Below are positions 11,756 to 25,487 of a DNA stretch of 64,000 nt, in pieces. The notes beneath the pieces were generated by a model, which was not told the origin of the DNA, did not search any database, and saw only the letters and a program-made list of their open reading frames with translations. Source of the stretch: Setoptus koraiensis (lineage: Eukaryota > Arthropoda); contig CM106586.1 of assembly GCA_048013815.1 (NCBI GenBank), forward strand, positions 5,828,001-5,892,000. The letters run 5' to 3'. A program made the translations under genes and the position numbers. Positions within the stretch are counted from its first letter, which is position 1, and the number at the start of each line of letters is the position of its first letter.

Positions 11756-14700
11756 TCACAAGGGTGAAACACCAAGTCCGCGCCTTTTTATACTCTCTAT
11801 AATACCAAGAGTGTTCCTATACATACTGGGAGTGCAGTGCTTCCTCATCAATCGATCGAAAGAGTTGTGATTCATTAGCACAGAAAATATCTTTCTTCCA
11901 TAGAATCTTGTATGAGGCGAGCTGTCCATGGCGAATCTGGCCGCAGCAGGAATCAATTGATCACTGATGTCCTTCGAGCCAACCATGCATTTTGTAGGGC
12001 CCATTTTCTCCACTAGCAATGAAATGAATTGGCTCGCCATCTGTCTAATATGCAAGTTCTTATGAAACGATCCATGGTGTATCAATGATAAAGCCAATCT
12101 CCATGATGTGAGCTCCTCCACCATACACACAAAAGCCTTTCTAATGTCTTCTCGTATAAATGAGGTATTCTCTACTGATTTGGCCAACAACGCTTGAACG
12201 ATTGTATCCATCTCGGGCTCAACCTGTCTTTTCAATTTGACGCAGTAGTCTCCGAGGGCAAATATGGCCGATCTAGCCACTGTTGACCTGAGATTCTTTG
12301 TTTCGTTGGCAGTGCGACAAATGACGTCATGCAAATTCTTCACTATTAAAGGTTGATGAAATGTGGCCAACCTAATTAGAGCAAGCATTCCTTCCACCTT
12401 GGTTGACCAAACAGGTGCCTCGATGGCATTCATTGCAACTTTAAATGCGATACTTGGTTCCTGAAAGGGGCCTTCTGTCTGAGCCACGTTCTCCAGTATG
12501 TGACGAATGTTAACACTGGCTGCTATCGATGATGACGCAGCCACCATATGGGGCCCGTTATCATCACGTGTCAACTGATTGTCTTTGAGTGATTGACGAG
12601 AATGGTTCCTTTCTAGTGGGGGAGGCTGACTTTTGGATGCCTTCCGTCTAATACCACTGTCGTTATGCACTGATGATTGTCTACGGCTGTGCCTAGAATC
12701 TCTTCTTTTTGAATCGTGATCTTGCTGCCGAAGTCCTCCAGAAGTTTGAGTGCCGTGCTCAATATATTCTTTCAAATCCTGACTGTGTTCATCACTATTG
12801 TCCTGATCCTGCTCTCGACCTAACTCCAACTCGTTTCTGATCAATTTTGCCGAGGATTGCGAAGATATGGAATCATTCTCATTCATCGAGTCTCCCTTTT
12901 CTATCAGTTTGTTTGTTACATCTTGATCTACTGATGCTGAACTGGGCTTTTCTTCTGGTACATTATATTCACTACCAACAGAATCTGCTTGATCAGATTC
13001 AGAATTCTCTTTTTTTGAATTAGCATTTAGCATAGAGGAAGCATGCATATCGTCAGATTTATTTTCTCCATCTGCTTGAGAATCATTCTTCTCTTTCATT
13101 TTCTCGTCGGAGTCGCCAAGATTATCATCTTCATCTGGTTGATCGGCCGAACTACCTGGTCGTTCTTTTATGTTAAGGTCTGATTCTTCTAGGTCGTGCT
13201 GTTGTCGCTCACCATGCAATCTCGCTTTAGCCTTGGAATTTCTCCTAGGCATATTGGGAAGTTGATCCGCGTCGTTACTTCCTTCATCTATGTTCGACTT
13301 CGTTGCAGATTTTTCAGCAAGGGGATTTTTAATGTTTTGTGTGGTCATCTGATCTAATTGGGGCTGCTGAATGGTGTTACTCTTCATTGACTGCCGCCTC
13401 CTTTGTCCGTAATTAGAATCTCTAGTATTTTTTAGAGCGTTTCTTTCTGTGTCATCATCGACATTTTCGTTTGTTGTGTTTGGATTAGAAACAACGCTTG
13501 GTTTGCGGCTAGAGAGTTGATTTATCGATCCTGATCTACTTGATATTCCACGTGTTTTTTGCTCTTTACGTGTCTCTTTTTCTACAGAATTCTTCTTTTC
13601 CATAACGGATATGGGCGTAGTAGAGCGAGACGATGAAGCCGTCGATCCTTTCTCTGTGCTTTCCTCTTTGCGAGTGTTCAGTTTATGTCTGACATCTGAA
13701 GATGGACGATCTTTATGTTGCCATGAGTGACAGAGTGTAGGTATTGTACCAACTAAAGTATGGATGAAAAAGAAATCAACATTATGTCATCAATTCATTT
13801 GTACAAATATGCAAATGGACTATTGTGTCTTCGAGATCAGTATTCATTTGTCTGCGTACCTTCTTCGTCGTTGTCGTAATCAAATGAGGTCTGTTGAAAT
13901 GTAGAGGCTAATTCGGTAGTTTCATTGAATATTATTGGAGAATCCGTGTATATAATAGAATCCGATGGCAGTGTCACTGATACCAAGTAACAACAATATC
14001 ATTAGTAAAGCAGGACGGAAAAGCTTTCATAATGACTAGGATCTAAAATTTGGACCACTTAGAAATGCATGATTTTTTATCGCCGACATAAGCCATCGCC
14101 TAGCAACCATAACTTTTGTTACGGTCCAACGTGCACATAGCGCGTGTCGCTCCGGAGTTTATAGCTATCGCAGGAAACACATATACATATGTCACTCATA
14201 TCAAGTGGTTGTTACAGCGAAAAAGGTATAGACTTACCTGAATTTATTTGTTGATACGTATCCTCAACAAGGCTCTGTTTGAATTTTTGTAAATAATATC
14301 TGAAGAGCTCTTTGCCTGAAAATAGTGTATATATCGTTAATGAATTGTCCATGAATAAACCTTGTGCGTATTATTTCGACTGTCATCTACTTACTCGTGC
14401 TCACAGAACTTGTGCTACCCTGAGAATTGCTTCGATTGGATTGCTTGATGTAGAATGGGTAGCTTGTTTGGTGTTCTGAATTTACATTGTTATTTTGAGT
14501 TGAATCTTCTCTCTTTTCTTTGTTCTCGGCATCAGATGTATCATTAACTGCCGGAACTGATTCGGGACTAGTTATTGAACTGTCGTTCACCTGCTATATT
14601 CCAATAGGTTATTGAAATGAATGTAGAATCAGTTTTAAAATGTAGTTACGATGGCTGATGATGTTGATAGAAAAGATGATTGTTATTTAGAAGGGTACTT

Positions 14701-17653
14701 ACTTCCGACAAAAGATTGGGGTCGGATCTTCGATGAAAATTCTTCTTCATACCATTGATACTAGTCTCCAGGCGATCTTCATAAGGATCTTCATAATGCA
14801 TGGGAAGAGATAAAGTGTTAGAAGTGACTATTCTCTAGTTCAACCGAGGTATTTATACTCGTGATGTTGGCATACTGACCTCCTTTGCTAGTTTGGCAAC
14901 TTGTTTCATGACACATTTCACTTGCACTCGGAGAAGGCCTTCATGAGAAATTGTAAGGATTTTGAAAATAAATTAGATGATTTTTATTGTTGAAACGTAT
15001 TATTTGAATTTTGTAACTACAAAGCTCTACACTTACCTCAGATGTAAAACGTTCGAGTGAGCATATTTAGATTGGTACGAGGGAGCTTGAAGGATCCAGT
15101 TTACATCTGCGTTTTCACGATTGCGACAAGAGCCGGTAGCCGTCAAAAGGGGCTTGATCACATAGCGAATGGATCCATCAGGGTCACATCTTGGTAAAGC
15201 TCTCCTACAAAGTCTGGCCTGAAAGTTAGAACAAAGACCGATTCAGGAATCTCGTGTCATTTAACAGATGACTCTTTTGGGAAGATCTTTATCATGAAAG
15301 TATTTTTCATGCCAATACTTACATGAATAGCGTCCAGAAGTCCATCGTAATCACATCCTGTTTGTACGGCTTCTGCAGCAGTCAACAAGCTTCCGATTCT
15401 CTCTGGCCCTAGTGCATACGCTAGAACTGCTAGACATTCCAAAGCAGCCAGCCTAACATTGCGATGCTGATCAGCAAGCATCGGTATCACATGATAGCAC
15501 AATTTGGTCAAATTGAATTCATTTTTATCAAAAATCAGCACAGCCGCAGTGATGCGATTTATAGATTCTTCACGAATGTTGGCACTTTTGCTGTGTTTGT
15601 GCTCGAACATAGCGTCAATAACTTGTTGTGGTGGTAGAAAAGTCATGATCTTGTGAAAAACTCTTATGGTATTCTCACGGAATATCGCTCGCTGATCTCC
15701 CAAACCCTTAATCAGCAAATTAACCATGGGTCTTATGTAAGCCATTGTCGACACTTTAGTTTTCACAACAATGGTCTCTATCATATCTATCGCTATAAGT
15801 TCTACGTGGTAGTCACCATAGTTAATGAGTCGCGCCAAGAATTGATCCAAAAATGAATCAAAATAAGTCATCAGAATAGCTAAATGATTTATGGGTGACT
15901 CACGCATGATGATCATCATCTGTTGAAGAGACTCTAATTTATCTGGATACTTATTGCTGAGGGCGGTGAGAATCAGATTTCTTGGGAATATTCCAAATTT
16001 CAATTCATTAGAGGGTGGGTCTGCTACGTTAATCGGTCGGTTTGAGATCGCCCGATCATAGAACTGAAGAGGGATAGTTGGATTTATCGAAGGGCTAATA
16101 TTCATGTATCTAGCGGGGTCTACTAGGAGAGCTGATTGCGATGACAAGGCGGAAGTTTCCGAGGCTATAGATGATATCGAGGATTGAGGAGAGACACAAG
16201 TAGGTTGCTTGCTGCTAGACTCAGGTTGTTGTTGGTCCTCATTGTTGCTAGATGTAGTTTCGGCAAGTTGTGGTCCTACAGTGAACTTGGAATTGCTCTC
16301 AGTCGTTGAGTGGCGCCTCTGTACATCTTCGATTTCGGAATTTGTGGGTGTCGTCTCATTGCCTCTCCTGTCGAATGTAACATTCTTATGGTATTGGTTA
16401 GTTTGTACAGCTGAAGTAGATAGATTTTTGTTGTTTTGTGATGTGCTCAACGTTGCTCCTCTGGTTTCCTTTTCCAAATTACAATCACCATGACTGACCT
16501 GCTTTATGCTGGAGCGACGAGTTGGTGAGGCACAGTTGGCCACAGTCTCGTCGGGGTGCCTGATTTTCAGATCACTGTCGCGTTGTATAGAGATACGTTT
16601 CGTCGTATGCTCGGATACTTCGGAAGATTCCTTAGCATTTTGGTGAGCCAACAACAAGCTTCCCTTGCGATGGTTGCCCGATGCCGACTGACCTGTTGTA
16701 GTTGTTGGATTATTGATCTCAATGACGCTTGAAACTGAATTACTTCTGCTAGCGGCTTGATTGTAGAGAATAGTCGCCTCTGGATGACAATTTTTCATAT
16801 AGAATTTAAATTTTTTATCGCCAATTATATTGTGTAATCGTTGCATGGCTAAAAATAAGGGAAAAAATAGATGTGTGTCCGAATTGACTAGCAAGTCGCT
16901 CAAGCAGCCCATTAGAGGCATGAGATCTTGATTGTGAACGACTTTATCTGTTAGTAAAAGAGGCAGGCTAAGAATGCAACCCTTTTGAGCATTTAGATTG
17001 TGGTGATTAGAGAAGCCAAACTGTATGAGTAACTTAAGTGTGTGCTGAAAATGATTTGGATGTTCCACTATATACATATTCAATAACAATAGTGTCGATC
17101 TTCTAACATCGCTTTGTTTGTGACCTAAATTGGGTATTATATGTGAGAACATTTGCGTAATAGTTGTTGGTTCAATGTCAAATTGTAGCCTGGGTATGGC
17201 ATCTATAAGCAATAATGTACAATCGTTTACAACACGCCAATTGACATCTTGCAATATTTTGTCTATTGTCTCAAAGAATTCCAATTGGCTTAACCAGGCT
17301 AAATGATAATCGACTTCCTTCAATGATTTCCTCAGCAATCTCAATGTGTCCAATCTGTCGTGTCCATTTTGTTCCATAACCTGGCGCAACAACGTCTGTA
17401 TTTTGGTCTGATTGGCTCTGGCAAGCGCAAAGGCGCAAGTGTTTGGCGACGGTGCATAATCAATGGATATGTCACTGAAGCTACTGTAGCTTCTATTGAT
17501 TTCACTATCTTGATTGGTTGCGTTGTTTGTGGGGCTCATTGTTCTGCTTGCTTGCGATTCGCATTCTGTTGTCGAATCAACAACAACAAAATTGTTGTTA
17601 TTCATGCTGTTCAATTGTTTTGCGGTCGCCATTTTGTCGTATGCAGCATTCAA
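11756..17653 (-). CDS. TOGARAM1: TOG array regulator of axonemal microtubules (crescerin/CHE-12 type)
   Basis: Eight exons: 17653-15323, 15218-15037, 14938-14880, 14788-14703, 14590-14395, 14315-14238, 13976-13860 and 13752-11756. Phases agree throughout and give about 1681 aa (human about 1720). TOGARAM1/crescerin binds tubulin through TOG domains and controls microtubule growth in cilia. The first exon has a helical TOG1 (about 70-310) and, after a Ser/Thr/Asn-rich linker, TOG2 (about 555-790; LGDQRAIFRENTIRVFHKIM, LADQHRNVRLAALECLAVLA). The short exons code for disordered linker. The last exon has an acidic, Ser-rich segment and a C-terminal TOG domain ending near IIESIKRRGLGVSPL. The exon 4 acceptor could instead be at 14827, giving a 52 bp intron. 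A possible RFX X-box lies upstream at 19394-19407. Confidence 0.9.
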
Positions 17654-20392
17654 TTGACTGCTCGATGGTGCACCGACGGCTCGACGTATCGCATCATCGC
17701 ACTAATTGTTGTATATTGTCAATTTTACATGAGATCCAATTTTTGTTCTATTGATTTGTGTGAATGCGCAAACTAACTAAAGTTTACTTTGTGTTCGAGT
17801 GGGCAAAATAGAATTTTTTCGCCCCTTGGTGTCGTCTATTGTCGAACTATATGTGTGATCTAGCTACTGCTGCTGCTGCTAAGCACAATTTGCATGCGTT
17901 CCACTATGATGCTTGTTAGGTGTATGATAGCTGTATAATGGGCGCGCTTATGTGTGGCCGCACTGCGATGGAATTTACTTTGCGTGCTGCGTCACACTGC
18001 ACGTAATGCCAGTTTGTGGTTCACTTTCGCCTGGTAACGCTCTCAATCAAAATGGCCGTCTCTTGGCTAGGACGAATCACGCGCACAATGAGACACGAGG
18101 ATGAATAAAATCACATGCATGATGCATCACACACACTCTGCGCCCAACCATGGGCCACGTTGCATGGGCTCAATTTATAGGCTCAATATACTTGTTACTC
18201 GTGGGCATTGATTGCAGCACACCATTCTATCGACAATAAACTATTAGTTAGTGATGTGAAACAGTTCGATTTGACAAATTTGCGAGTTAACTCAATCAAC
18301 AATAATGTAACAATCATGGTAGACACACTGAAATTGATTTGTTATCACTCGGCGATTATGACCAACACTGAAACTTAAAATGAGACAATTGTCTGGCACT
18401 CAGTTGTCTAGTGTTGTTCTGGCCAGTAACCAAAACTAACTAGAACCCAAACGAGCGCGCAAATTATATAGAGCATGGCCGTTTGCTATTGCACGCCGTT
18501 TGTATATCTGCGGCTGAATTGAGCATTGGCAGTAAGGTAGTTATCGTGAGACAGTTATAGTAATTAGTTGTTAACTAAACAAAATAATGCGGCGCATGTG
18601 GCATGCCATAGGTTACAACTGCGCCTTTTACAGGTGTATGCATTGCTCAGCAATAAGATGAACACATACAGACGCAATGACCACTTCCTGGTTGCAAAAT
18701 GGCCGAGCTTGCAATCTCTCTTTCGCACGAATGTGCCAGGCTGACTGGCTGAAATTTAAGAGCGAATTAGATTAGTTTTGCCCCCCTCCCCCTCTGCCCT
18801 AGCCCCCTGTTTGACCCAAAAAACTTCTGTTTGCTGCAGCTACCATATACCTATATGAACTTGCTGAGAGATGAGCATCATTTATTTATCTCTCGCATCT
18901 GTGTGCCCGTACGTTTGCATGGGCAGTTAATTTGAGATCAAAGTCCTTTGCACGCCCGACAAACAAAGAATGTACTCTATTACAAAAAAATAAACTCCCT
19001 TGTGTCCGTTCGCCCCCAGCCCCTCAGAGTCCGCCCGCCCCCGTCAGCCTACTCCCACACAGCCAATAGAAATTCGTCAAATAGATCGAGCTCAGGCCAA
19101 GTGGTCAGCAGAAAATCAACTTAGGTAAGCCAACTTAACATGCAGTTAGAGAGAGAGTAAGAGAGAGGTGGGGCTATAAACCCAGCAAAAAAGAGGACAA
19201 GGTGCCAAGAGGCACTCCTAACCCCTGCTTGCACTATAGCTTATTGCTTGCGAACAATCTACATTACACTGTGTACAATTGTTTCGAGGTGAGCCCGTTA
19301 GTTTCGTTCACTGGCCCCGAGCTTGTCCAGCATAAGGCTTCAGCTGCTGCTCTAGGTTAGCGTAACACCTAGAGAGTTTACATAAAACGCTCGGTATCCT
19401 AGGCAACCGCGGGGTGATTGAATCGTGATATAAATTTCCATGGCCAACTAACGGAGCTCGCTCACAAACGGTTTTTGTGCTAGTTTGGGCTTGTCGCGCT
19501 CCACTGTGTTTCTAGACTGTAACTGCGCTGTCTAGATTAACCCACTTCTTAATTATATCCTAAATACTATCGGGTAGTTATGTAAATGGATGAGAGTGGT
19601 CGGAGCTAAGCTACACTATCACTGATACTGTTTCCACTACTAAAAGTTTGCACAGTACGCTCACACTGCTTATCAGACACCTCGGGCCTCATATTACACA
19701 TTTGCTTAATGGAATGGTGTGAATCGAGAACACTACATATACTGTTGTCCTCAGTATACTGCTGCACATGAGAAAGCAATGAGCAGCGTTCAGGCCTCGG
19801 AGGCCCTTAAACAGCGGCTAACCAAACCGACAAATGACATCGTTAGCCAATAATTCATTTAATAAGAATTCTTTTTATTCGAAATGCTCGCAACTTGTCA
19901 GTCATAAGACAAATCACGGTTATCTAAGATAATCAATAGGTAATGACGGCAATATTGGTAAAATACATCTATAGTATCTTCACTTATCGGTCGATTAGTT
20001 CGAGCACAGATAAAATTATTAGTAGTATTCTATTGAATGGAGAGTCTTGAATGTAAAAAAAGGCGATATGGTTCGCATAATGATATAACATAATATATAT
20101 GTTGTGGCCAAAATCTCGCTTATTTTTTCGCCGACATTCTGTTGATATGAAGAGATGAGGAAAAACAATCGAACCTAAATTTCAGAGGCAGAGATTCGTG
20201 GACATATATCGTGCGGTAATTATCACCAGCAGATACAATATATCCTGTTGACATCTGATCATCTAAATGATACTAGACAAATTCAAATTGACGAATCGCA
20301 TGTCATACAACACTAACCGCGAATATAATAAGATAGATTCTTAAATGCAAGGTTGACAAGGTTGACAATAGTATTAGAAACAAAATAAACCT
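17654..20392. other. 2.7 kb intergenic region upstream of TOGARAM1
   Basis: It holds the TOGARAM1 promoter side (minus strand) and the 3' end of the GT49 gene. I see no gene. Visible features are C-rich tracts near 18781-18810 and 19010-19045, a GA-rich tract at 19147-19170 and an X-box-like GTATCCTAGGCAAC at 19394-19407. The open frames at 17360-17776 overlap the first TOGARAM1 exon in antisense and are shadows. Confidence 0.5.
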
Positions 20393-22161
20393 TCAACAAG
20401 TTCGTAGCTCTTCTTTATTGCTTTGATATATTTTTTTCAATTCGGCCATCTTCAAATTGTAAATCATGTTATTCTCTTTGAGGTATTTGAGCCTTTTCAT
20501 ATTGTCCTTAGTATCTATATGCTTGATTCCTGGAGCATGTACCAAAAAAGCATTATCTAGCACCAAAAGATAATAGCCTTGCAAACACATTTCATACATC
20601 TGAATGAGAAAAAAAAAATCTTCTGGTCAGATTAGTTGGAAATAGTACTGAGTATTGTTGATTTCAATCATATAGATTCACATCGATAGCTCACCTGTCC
20701 CATTTTATCTCGACGACCTTCCCATGTCAATCTGTCGTCGTAGAGCGGTTCATCATTCTTGCCAATGTAAATGGGCTCCCAAAAAGGATGAGAGCTATTA
20801 CGTTTGGTCACATCGAAAATAGTAAGTTGTAAGTCGTGATCATATCGACCAGTATCATGGATATCGACATCGATCCATTCGAGTCGCCTAGGGAATTCTT
20901 GACATTGGTCGCAAACAAATTTATGAAAGAATATCGCTTTGCCTTGCAACATTAACTCGTGTAGTTCTAGTTTAGTTTTGGGCGCTTTAACATCATCTTG
21001 AACCTCAAATATAGGTAGCGTGAAAACATGTCTCTCATGATTAGTTATCTCAGGTAGCAACGAGGGTGATTCAATTGATTTTTGGATGAGATTCATGAAA
21101 GATGAAACCATATGTATACTAGGATATAGCTCAATATCAGAAGCGAGGATAAATTTTGTTTTGGCTAATACTCTTGCAGTGTTTCGTAGTACATTGATAG
21201 GGTAAGGCAACTTGTTTAGTTTTCTGTAATCGTTTGATAGTAACGCAGCCATTTTTATCACGTTACTGATATCATCCTCGCCTTCATCATGGCTGCTCGT
21301 GGCGGTTTTTTGAAGCCTATGATCTTTTGGGCAATAAGTTTGCATTTTTTCGGCGCTGAATATATCTGACCTGACATAATAACCCGGATAATTGACTTGA
21401 GATAGCTTGGGACCTTGCGTAAGATCGTAAACCAAATGCCAAGTGACTTTCTGTTGGATACAATCAGCCATTGAATGGCAATTTCTGAGATATTTAATCA
21501 TCGTAAGGCTGGCCGCAAGATCGTCGCCCGGCGCATAAACGGCCACTGATATGGGCCCATCCCACCGACGACAAAGCTCTATGGTATGATACATGAATTC
21601 CAATGTTGCTTGAGTAGTTAGTGTAACAGTTGAATTAAATTTGAAAGACTTGGTTGCTCTGACATAATTGCCCAGAACTGCATGTTTATGTCTAATATCT
21701 GTGACCCACCAGATTGGCTCCTCTCTTGTGGCCTCATCAAAAAGTAGATCGTCATCTTGTTGTTCATGCTGATGCCCTTCAATGTGGTTGTGGTGATAAA
21801 TATGATGATATTGAATGTTTGGCTCTCGGAGGTAGAGAGAAGATGCCTGGTCCCTGAAAACACCATCATCACTATTGAAGTTCACTATTACGGGTCGTTG
21901 TTGAGATATAATCTGTAAAGTTACTATAATTGTAATAAATAAGGCAATCAATGTGAACAGGAGTTTCAGGTGCCGCGATTCAAACCTTCTGATCTGTCCG
22001 TGATTCAAGTGATTATTGGCTATACCAAGAGGCTTGTAGGCCACTGAATCCATTGTGCGTCGGAGAATTTCGGTTTCGCATATATTTACTACCGGTATAT
22101 TCACTAAATGTGTAGACCTTGATAAGACATATGAATTTAAGTATTTATATACACCTGACAA
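20393..22161 (-). CDS. B4GAT1: GT49-family glycosyltransferase, beta-1,4-glucuronyltransferase 1-like
   Basis: Two exons, 22161-20695 and 20599-20393, joined in phase 0 across a 95 bp intron, give 557 aa. In vertebrates B4GAT1 adds glucuronic acid to the xylose primer of alpha-dystroglycan's O-mannosyl glycan in the Golgi. This is a type II membrane protein: a short cytoplasmic tail, one hydrophobic segment at about 67-86 (LLFTLIALFITIIVTLQIIS), then a lumenal domain. Family features are VAVYAPGDDL, YPINVLRNTAR, the metal-site motif SDIELYPS (D342, E344, a DxE where vertebrates have DxD), DQCQEFPRRLEW and, in exon 2, LVLDNAFLVHAPGIK. Translation could also begin at Met37, just upstream of the membrane anchor. 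Arthropods carry several GT49 paralogues, so substrate and exact orthology are uncertain. Confidence 0.85.
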
Positions 22162-23279
22162 GAGTATTTTATGTTGTCTGTGATTGAAATGATGCTAATC
22201 AATAATAAAATATTTTCGTGTATTATAGTTAGTGTGTATGTTGTATTCAGGAAAACAAGTTCTAATAAGTATTGATGACATCTTGCCGTAGAATATTTTT
22301 GATGTTTTTTGAAGCACTGCTCGCGTACAAAAATAATAATATTGAAGAACTGGGTTGAATCAAAAAAGAAAACAGTTGTTCTCCGTTGTCGGATTCCATT
22401 TTCACCATTTCACATCCAGCGTTCTCTCATGTTCTGTGTTCTCTCATCGAATCATTGAACAAGTGATTCAAATAAAAAGCTGGAGAGTTGGCAAGTCGAG
22501 TTGGCCAATCATTCCATGACTGAGATTCCATGTTTTGCAAACCTAGTGTAATGTACTAGTATAATGAATACAAATAGTATATGTATAATTGTTGATGTTG
22601 TGTTTGACTTCTAGATTGGCTACCTCTTGTGATGCCTACCAGTATTCACTACTGCTGGTATTTGATGCCGGATCAACTTCTACTTCTATCCCATCCTGGC
22701 TACACCCACCGACACAGATGAGTTGAATATAAAAATTAGAGAGTGGGATTCAGAGAGAAGAACTTGTGCAAATCATTCTGTATAGGAATAAGCAGTGAGA
22801 ACAGTTCTTTATTCTTTGACCACGCTATCATATGTTCCCTGGAACAAACTGTGCGTTTCAAATTTCCTTCCACTCATCACCTGTTCTTGATCCGGTAGCT
22901 ACAGTAAAGTGCATCCAGGACTTATTAGAAAAAAAAACAATTAAAAGAGAAATGTACAAGTGTCGAGAAAACATCTATCGAAGTTATCCAGCCAAAATCA
23001 CCGAATGCTCTCTGTTGGTTCATGATGGATGCAGTTGATCTATTGATCGAGGTTGCATTGCGATAACTAAAGTCGAGGTAAGAGAGAGTCAATTCGAGAT
23101 AATGGTTGATGAACGATCGCATAATGACTTGAACAACTTGACTAATGCATTTCCTATTCAAGATAACAATTGCAACTTTATTAAATAATAACGAACCTCA
23201 AGTAAACCCAAACTCAAGTAAAAAGTTATCTCACGATGATGGGTCGAATCGAAGAAAAATAGATAATTCGTCAATGTCG
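22162..23279. other. Intergenic region between the GT49 gene and TCF25
   Basis: About 1.1 kb, containing the presumed GT49 promoter and the TCF25 3' UTR (both minus strand). Three short overlapping open frames at 22832-23390 show no homology I recognise. No repeats stand out. Confidence 0.45.
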
Positions 23280-25487
23280 TTAATCAGGACCATTGTCCTC
23301 ATCTATATTTGGACTAGTATCGTTGTTCGTTTGATCTGTTTCATTCTGAGGTCCATTTTGTCTATCTCCAGCTGTCCAAACGTTACTTAGAACTCCCAAT
23401 AGTCTTACGACTGACTGCTGAATGCTCATCGAATCTCCGTCGATTTCATCCTCGTTTTCTATCCCTGCGTGATGGTTTGTCTCTTCCAAACCGTTTGATA
23501 ATTGTGTTAATTGGCGATCAAATTCACTCTGTTCTAGCGTCTGTTGGCTGGGAAAACTTGGTATCATTGAACGAAGAAACAATCTCAACGTGCTACTATT
23601 GGATGAAGAACTTTCGGTATCACCTAGTGAAGTACCATTAAAAGAGATTCGGTTGTTTCTCGCCAGTCTTGGTGGTCTCTTGTAAGAGATGATTGGATTT
23701 GGCGGAGGGAATGGATCGTAATCTAGTATGGGTGATGATGTAGCACTTGCTGGTAAAGAAATCAATTCTCTCGGGAGATCAGATAAAATTATGTGTCTCA
23801 GTAGATTCCTTGGAGATGGTCCAACAAAGTAAGAGTTAGCCCGAGCTTGGATACTCTTATCTATTTCATTGTTCGCCACTTGTTTGACTATCGCCGAGAC
23901 ATTTTTCTCAATCCAAGAGATAACATCCCGATCCTTATATAGCATATATGTTCTTGATACATACAAACGAATAAGTAAATCAAGAGGTTCCGGTAAGTTT
24001 CTTTCGTCGGGTCTAGAGAAGTACCGGCATTTTTTGAACTCCTGGTCTGGTTCTACTTTGCATGCCTCCAGTAAACGGCCAACAAAGCTAGGAAATTTTG
24101 TTATTGCTTGTTTGAGATGTTTGTTTGCTTCATCAAAGTTTTTCTCTTCATGGGATTTATTTCCCTTGTGTTTTTTCGATTTGAGAAAGTATGCCAAACT
24201 TATTGAAAATTGAAAATTAGGAAGTTCTGATACTTCACTCCAGTTCTGACTGAATTCAATCAAATAATCGTATTCTTCGCTTCTTATTGCATAAAAATCT
24301 AGTGTCAGTGTAGAGAAGAGGGGATCTCCCTCAGGGTCGAGTGATAATAATAGTTTGTTAAACTCCAAAGGTGTCCTCCGAAGGCCTCTACGACCCAAAT
24401 AGTTCATGTGTTTAAATATTGCGATAAAGAAACTCCTATTCTCTGGTCTTTGGTATTCTAATCGACTTCTCGGTTGTGTTTGAATGAACGATGGATGAAA
24501 TGCTTTCTCATACACATACAGAGCCCTCTCTAAAAATTCAGAAGCTGTCTTGTAGTCTTCCGACATTTTCATGAACTCACTGAGTTGTATCAAGGTTTCA
24601 CAGTGGCAAGGATTTTTCGTTAATATTTGTAATAACACTGATGGTTCGCCCTGTCCAACCGCATCAAGGAACTCGTAGTGGGTAAATTGGTATGTTGGCC
24701 CGTGGACAAATTTGAAAAATTTCCTATCATCAAAAGTAGATGTGCTTTGTTGTGTTTCTGAGTTCATTTCGAATGTCGGGTAGTTCATAGCTTTATCGAG
24801 TTCCATGGACAAACCAAAAGACGGACTGTAATGCCAAGCATATCTATCTTCGACTAAAAGCATTCTGGCTCTATTTGATGCGCCGGGCCTGCTGCTAGTG
24901 TGTCTCAGTGAGGCTGAACGTTCACTTTCGATGGTCTTACGACCGAACATTCTTTTGAATTCTTTATCTGGTATCAAGTTTCTAAGTTCTATTTTCAACA
25001 AATCTGGACGTTTCATTTCCTTTAATACATCTCGATGATCAGATATGTCCTTCTTAGGGAGTTCATTAACAGTTTTACTGTCTGCAGTAGATAATACCTC
25101 TAAGTTGGTGTCGCCTTTCTTAGCGTTTTTAGCTCGTTTCCTCTTGTTCTTCCTCCTGTTACTATTATTCGGTTTGTTCTTGGTTGGCTGTTTTCTATGA
25201 CTACTGTCGCTACTGTTGTTCTTCGATGCATCATCGTAATCACTGTTGCTTGGTTGGATATTATCACAAGAGTCTTTTAGATCCAAATCAGTGTCGTCGC
25301 CATCGACTAAATTCAGCAGATCAAACTTGTTAAAAATAACATCTTTAGGGTCCTCGTTATCATCTTCGAAGGATTTATCCGAATACTGTTGCTGATTGGT
25401 TGCATTCTTTTTAAGTTTGCTTCCATCGTCAGGTGAACGAATGTCTATAATTTGAGGATCCTCCGTCGACTCGTTGCTTGAATCCAT
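23280..25487 (-). CDS. TCF25: Transcription factor 25 / RQC1-like protein
   Basis: Uninterrupted 735 aa frame (human TCF25 676 aa). TCF25 (Nulp1; Rqc1 in yeast) belongs to the ribosome-associated quality-control complex, which ubiquitinates nascent chains on stalled 60S subunits; transcriptional roles have also been claimed. The N-terminal 170 residues are acidic and then strongly basic (NRRKNKRKRAKNAKKG). The Tcf25 family domain runs from about 215 to 590: RYAWHYSPSFGLSMELDKAM, FVHGPTYQFTHYEFLDAVG, a TPR-like helical region (LIQLSEFMKMSEDYKTASEF), ENRSFFIAIFKHMNYLGRRG and RTPLEFNKLLLSLDPEGDPL. The last 120 residues are Ser/Asn/Asp-rich and less conserved. The gene has no introns although animal orthologues usually have many, in line with the intron-poor style of this window. 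Confidence 0.95.
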   Translation of the reverse strand: MDSSNESTEDPQIIDIRSPDDGSKLKKNATNQQQYSDKSFEDDNEDPKDVIFNKFDLLNLVDGDDTDLDLKDSCDNIQPSNSDYDDASKNNSSDSSHRKQPTKNKPNNSNRRKNKRKRAKNAKKGDTNLEVLSTADSKTVNELPKKDISDHRDVLKEMKRPDLLKIELRNLIPDKEFKRMFGRKTIESERSASLRHTSSRPGASNRARMLLVEDRYAWHYSPSFGLSMELDKAMNYPTFEMNSETQQSTSTFDDRKFFKFVHGPTYQFTHYEFLDAVGQGEPSVLLQILTKNPCHCETLIQLSEFMKMSEDYKTASEFLERALYVYEKAFHPSFIQTQPRSRLEYQRPENRSFFIAIFKHMNYLGRRGLRRTPLEFNKLLLSLDPEGDPLFSTLTLDFYAIRSEEYDYLIEFSQNWSEVSELPNFQFSISLAYFLKSKKHKGNKSHEEKNFDEANKHLKQAITKFPSFVGRLLEACKVEPDQEFKKCRYFSRPDERNLPEPLDLLIRLYVSRTYMLYKDRDVISWIEKNVSAIVKQVANNEIDKSIQARANSYFVGPSPRNLLRHIILSDLPRELISLPASATSSPILDYDPFPPPNPIISYKRPPRLARNNRISFNGTSLGDTESSSSNSSTLRLFLRSMIPSFPSQQTLEQSEFDRQLTQLSNGLEETNHHAGIENEDEIDGDSMSIQQSVVRLLGVLSNVWTAGDRQNGPQNETDQTNNDTSPNIDEDNGPD

